From Luzula sylvatica (taxonomy: Eukaryota > Streptophyta > Magnoliopsida > Poales > Juncaceae), in the NCBI GenBank assembly GCA_946800325.1, contig OX326960.1, positions 50,277,355 through 50,341,354 of the forward strand: DNA of 64,000 bases, written 5' to 3'. Below the pieces are notes generated by a model. That model saw only the letters and a program-made list of their open reading frames with translations, was not told where the DNA came from and searched no databases. Shown one piece after another: positions 59,627-64,000 of this stretch (the first letter of the stretch is position 1; each line of letters starts with the position of its first letter). Both the position numbers and the translations under genes were made by a program.

Positions 59627-60200
59627 GATGGTATGGATTGATTGTTGGTTTCATGACGACCCAAGTTTGATTTCCTGCATTAACATTGATTTTTTTCCAA
59701 GATATAACTATGGTTGTAAAACAATGAAAATGAACCAGTATAAAATCAAATAAAAATACGAACGTTTTCATCTGAAGGTCTGTCTAGGTGGTATGTATTC
59801 GGTCTAGCCGTACCGATGACCCGGGTTCGAATCACAGAATATATTATTTATAACCGTAGAAGTAAAAATGTTCACATCTAAAAGATTGGTCAGATGGTTG
59901 GTTTCATTACGACCAAATTTGATTCCTTGTATTAACACTGATTTTTTTTCAAGATATAACTATGATTATAAAATGAATATGTTATTAATAAGTTTATTAA
60001 AATAGCTTTGATGTTGAGATGACTCGAGTTCGATACTCGACTAGAGCGATTTTTGTAATTTGTCATTTTTATTACATCACATGTTGAGTATATATGCTAT
60101 TCAAATGAACTTAAATTACTAACAATCTTCATTATATCACTGGTGGTGTTTGTCTGAGTTCGAAACTCGATCTTAACATATTTTGGTCAATAATTTTTTT
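59620..60200 (+). repeat. Cluster of degenerate SINE-like units
   Basis: Two copies of a unit with GTCAGATGGTW and a later ATTGATTTTTTT...AAGATATAACTATG (about 59625-59720 and 59885-59975) surround a unit with TCTAGGTGGTATG and GGGTTCGAATCAC (59785-59835). Further B-box-like words occur at about 60020 and 60155. tRNA-derived SINEs are the likely source. Confidence 0.45.
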
Positions 60201-60939
60201 TATCATTTTCATTTGAAAAAAAAGATAATTTGGTACATATCATGTGTTATTATTGTACTTATTTATTATATTTCTTAATTTTTTAGAAAAAAATTATTTA
60301 CAAATATTTTTCAAAATATTAGCATAATTTATTTCGAAAAATTGTTATAACAAAATATTTCAGTAAATTTTCTAAAACAAATAAAGGAATTAGAAAATAT
60401 ACTTAAAAAAAACAAAGATTTTTTTATGGGAATATTGTTCAAAAGTATGTTAAGCACATTTTCATAGATTTCTTTACAAAATCGTCGTTGTTTTCCAATT
60501 AAATTTTGAAAAAAAAAATTACATAATGTCTTTTCAAAAAATTATTTTTTTAAATATAAGTAATTTTCAAAAAAAAAAATGTACTAAAATTATTAGCAAA
60601 ATATAATGATTCAAACAAATTCCAAACTTTTTCAGTTAATGTTTTGGAATATTTTGTATTACATGTTAGTTCAAAATTGAGAATATATAAAGTATTGTTA
60701 TAAAATAATATACGACGTGTCATGTATATTTTCAAAACAAGATAGTTACATATTAATTTTTGTAAAATTTTAAATAACGAGTACAATCGTATATGTGAAA
60801 TGTCATGTATGATATTTTTGAAATTACAATTAATAAATATTTTTTTTGTCACGAATGAACTATATGAGATTCGAACAAACAATATAAATATAATATATCA
60901 ATATTATAATTCCGAAGCGTAACGAGATACCCCTGGTTA
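60201..60939. other. Intergenic, no gene seen
   Basis: AT-rich with many A and T runs. Confidence 0.5.
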
Positions 60940-61440
60940 AACTTGATTCTGTAAATTAATTCGTGAAGGAGACAATGCATATTTTATCAATAATTAATTT
61001 GTGAAGTGCCCGTGAAATGAATTGTGAAATATGTAAATTGCAATTTGCATTCCCCGAAGGAGACCATGCATCAAACACGTCATCAAACACATGTCATCAG
61101 ACACGTGAAATTTATAATTCCAATCAGCGAAGTATTCCACACTTCAATCTGAAACACGTCATCAAACATTCCAACCACCATGTTAAACAAGATTTTGTGA
61201 ATTAATTCGTGAAGGAGACCATGCATATTTCGTCAATCGTTATTTTGTGAAGTGCACGTGAATAATGAATTGTGAAATATGCAAACTGCAATTTGCATTC
61301 ACCGGTCATCCAATCATCGAAGTATTTCACAATGTAATCTGAAACACATGTCATCAAACATTCAATCCGAGACAAGACACATGACATTACGTGGATAAAA
61401 CAAAATGAGTGGGCCGGGCAAAAAAAAAACAAATGAGATC
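60940..61440. repeat. Tandem duplication, about 250-bp unit
   Basis: Both units contain TTAATTCGTGAAGGAGAC, then ATGAATTGTGAAATATG, TGCAATTTGCATTC, and CAATCTGAAACAC or TAATCTGAAACAC in the same order (about 60950-61190 and 61195-61360). Confidence 0.75.
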
Positions 61441-61551
61441 CAACGAACAATGTAAATTTCGGTAATTAAATTTGTTAAATAATTTGGGGTTTGTAGATTT
61501 TTTTTTTATCAACGATCAACGAATCTATATCTCCCTTTAAATTTACAAACA

Positions 61552-61582
61552 CTAGCAGAATACTCGCGCTACGCGGCGAGTA
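61552..61582 (-). mobile_element. Possible Helitron-type 3' end, minus strand
   Basis: Inverted repeat TACTCGCGC...GCGGCGAGTA (61561-61582), then on the minus strand a 5-nt gap and CTAG (61552-61555). The gap is shorter than at the other ends. Confidence 0.45.
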
Positions 61583-63160
61583 TTTCAATTATGTTTTTCT
61601 TTGTAATACAATTATATATTTGTATGATAATATTAATAATATCATCTCAAAATAAATTTATTTGAATTCATTTATCTACGATTGTTCATATGTTTTACAA
61701 TTATTTTACATTATGATAACAAAAAAATTTATTTTTCTAATCAAATAATAATACTTATATGAGTGCTATTATATAATAATATATAAGAATAGATATAATA
61801 TAATTTTACGAAAAATATAACAACAAATATTATATCATTGTTCACAATATTTCATAAAATATCAAATATTAAAATAATGAAGCATACAACATATGTAGTA
61901 ACGCATTATTATTTATATAGTAGTAATATTTTTTTATTGATTCAAAATGCAATGAAAAATATAAAATAATATAAAACTTAATAGTGGAAGTAATTTAATA
62001 AATAATATAAAAATTCAATTTATAATAAACATAAATACAAGTTATTTTATATCATATCATTTTTTTTATTTTACATTTTGTAAAATAACAATACAATTTG
62101 ATAGATGTTTATAAGTTTAAAAAGTTATTTAGATGGATAAACTTTTTTTTAATTCTATTATTTTTTGAAAAAGTTTTTTTTTGCTTAAATACACAAATAT
62201 AATATACTTAGTATTATATGAGATTCTTATTGTAATAATTTTTTAAAAGATAAATAATAATACTTAAAAATTCCATTATGCAAACAAAATTCTTAAAAAT
62301 ATATTATGTATATATGTATTATTTTGCATTGTATTTTCTTACCTAATATATTTACAAATTGAAATTATGAAAAAGGGTATGTATGAACTATGATAATATG
62401 GATGTCAAAATAAAGAGAAAAATAAAATGAATATATTTGATGGATTTATAAAATTAAATTTCCCAAATAATACTAATATATATTGTATTTTTTATAATAT
62501 TACATAATAAATTATTAGTATTTCATATATAAACTTTTCATATTCCATTGCATTCACATTTGATCATATAATCTTATGTGAAATTTTAAACAATTAATTA
62601 GACTTGGTCTAATATGATTTTAACCAATAATAATACGCCACATCATTAATGTAGGACGATGTGGTTTTCTAAGAATGCTTAAAACATGGTGTAAAATAAT
62701 AACACATAAATGACTACACAAAATATGATCTTCAAAAAAAATTTTAAAAAATTAATGATTGAGATTAATCCACATCACTAAATCTAATGGTTCAAATTAA
62801 TACTTAAAAATAATAATACAAAATGCATGTATTAAATGATCAAATATAATATTAATGCATATGATGAAGCCACGTCACACAATCTAATGGTTAATAATCA
62901 AGATAAGCATGGTGATGTGGCTTCATGAGGAGGCTCAAAGATAGGTGCAAAATAAGGGGTGGGTAAATTGGGTACATTATTATTATGAGGATATGTTGTC
63001 CATATTTTCACCATGGAATACAAAAGAAAATGAATCTAGAGTCCATATTTTCACCATGGTATACAAAAAAAAAAGAATCTAGAATATTCATTTTTTAGCT
63101 TTCACTATTTTGTATGATACTTTTCCTTACGAATTAGTTGACTTTTAGCTTTGAGATTGT
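61583..63160. other. AT-rich non-coding, probably Helitron body
   Basis: No gene. A short inverted repeat, ATGAAGCCACGTCAC with its inverse GTGATGTGGCTTCAT (about 62863-62926), stands out, and related CCACATCAC words lie at about 62640-62780. Confidence 0.4.
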
Positions 63161-63164
63161 ACAT

Positions 63165-63330
63165 ATGAAATGGTATTTCACATTCACACATCTTATACAT
63201 GACTTTTAGTTAATATATTTATAAGTCATATGAAATGCTATTTCACATTCACACATCTTACACATGACTTTTAGTTAATATATTTATAAGTCATATGAAA
63301 TGGTATTTCACATTCACACATCTTGTACAT
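63165..63330. repeat. 65-bp tandem repeat, about 2.6 copies
   Basis: Units start at 63165, 63230 and 63295 with ATGAAATGGTATTTCACATT or a one-base variant, and include GACTTTTAGTTAATATATTT. Confidence 0.9.
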
Positions 63331-63658
63331 GAGTTTTTGTATATTTGTATAGTTCATGTACAACTTTGTAAGTTTAGTGATGTTAATACTTAGCCTTCAC
63401 AAGCTAAGTCTAATGTTTAAATTATCATTTCTACTATTTTGTATGATTTAGTTAATACTTCAGTACTTAGTTAATACTTTGGTTAATACTTCAGTACTTT
63501 AGTTAATGCTTTCTATGATTTAGTTAATACTTAGTGATAAATTCACAAGATTTTCTCAATTAAATCATTATTAATATTTTTATTTCTCATACATATATGC
63601 TTTACATTAAAAGTTAAACAAATAATTAGCTCATATATTATAAAATAAAATACAAAAA

Positions 63659-63688
63659 CCGCAGCGAAGCGCGGATAAATTTTTCTAG
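63659..63688 (+). mobile_element. Helitron-type 3' end
   Basis: Hairpin CCGCAGCGAAGCGCGG (63659-63674), a 10-nt gap, CTAG (63685-63688) and T. Same family as the end at 34966-34995. Confidence 0.68.
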
Positions 63689-64000
63689 TTCATTAAATAT
63701 TTTACCAACAAACGACCGTCACAATAAAACAATTAGGGAGGTGCCAGCACACTCCCGTCCTAACACGCTCCAGGTAGTCCAAATAAATAACAGCCCGCCA
63801 CGCTACGTGGTCAAAATTTGCATTTAAAAAATTACGATTAGAAAATTATACGAGCGACGCATTTATCACGTGACTTCCAAACTTTTTCACATAGTTTTTT
63901 TTTTGCAATATACTTTTCATTTTCATATTTATACCTTTATACAACGACTCCTAATTAAAAACTAGTATTTATACATTTTTCATGCAACAAATATTAGAAA
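63689..64000. other. Intergenic, no gene seen
   Basis: No coding or repeat feature recognised. Confidence 0.5.

Overview
This is a repeat-dense nuclear window from a flowering plant. The evidence is plant-type aromatic amino acid decarboxylase (AAAD) genes with one intron, Ty1/copia elements primed by initiator tRNA-Met, an L1-type LINE whose ORF1 has a DUF4283-like domain, a PIF/Harbinger element, Helitron ends and a Pack-MULE. The AAAD type would fit a eudicot, perhaps an asterid, but the species cannot be named from the sequence. No prokaryotic or organellar features were seen.

Only two loci look like intact host genes. They are minus-strand AAAD genes (tyrosine/tryptophan decarboxylase family) at 922-2887 and 56623-58567. 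They lie in the two copies of a segmental duplication (about 1-3110 and 55735-58775) that begin and nearly end the window. A third, broken 5' fragment lies at 4333-4636. Everything between is mostly mobile DNA that separates the paralogues by about 55 kb.

Layout. 5.7-8.0 kb: small terminal-inverted-repeat elements rich in CGGATA/CGGTTC, and a tRNA-like SINE head. 8.7-10.8 kb: a tandem duplication and Helitron-type 3' ends. 10.9-12.6 kb: a Pack-MULE with a perfect 9-bp target duplication that carries the first exons of an ER alpha-mannosidase (MNS3-like) gene. 13-16.8 kb: degenerate tandem repeats, including a 46-bp array split by an LTR with paired palindromes. 16.9-26.2 kb: a full-length copia element (A) inserted into an older antisense solo LTR of the same family. 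27.8-32.3 kb: a TIR element in a TA microsatellite, a CACTA end and a LINE remnant. 33-37.6 kb: AT-rich intergenic DNA with a Helitron end. 38.3-46.5 kb: copia element B, inserted into a DUF4283-like reading frame. 47.2-55.6 kb: a nearly intact LINE whose 3' UTR holds a PIF/Harbinger deletion derivative. 55.7-58.8 kb: the second AAAD copy. 59-64 kb: SINE-like units, tandem repeats and Helitron ends.

The most unusual signal is in the copia family. Copies A and B share the same stop codon in the integrase yet have nearly identical LTRs, which suggests a coding-dead family moved in trans. Their regulatory regions differ by whole modules of palindromes. Element B has 14 copies of a TCCGTTGTAACGGA-type palindrome arranged as seven pairs about 21 bp apart. 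A related LTR at 14.9 kb has eight TTCGAA-centred palindromes arranged as four pairs 22-23 bp apart with an 84-85 bp period. The standard LTRs have AGATAAT(N3)ATTATCT modules instead.
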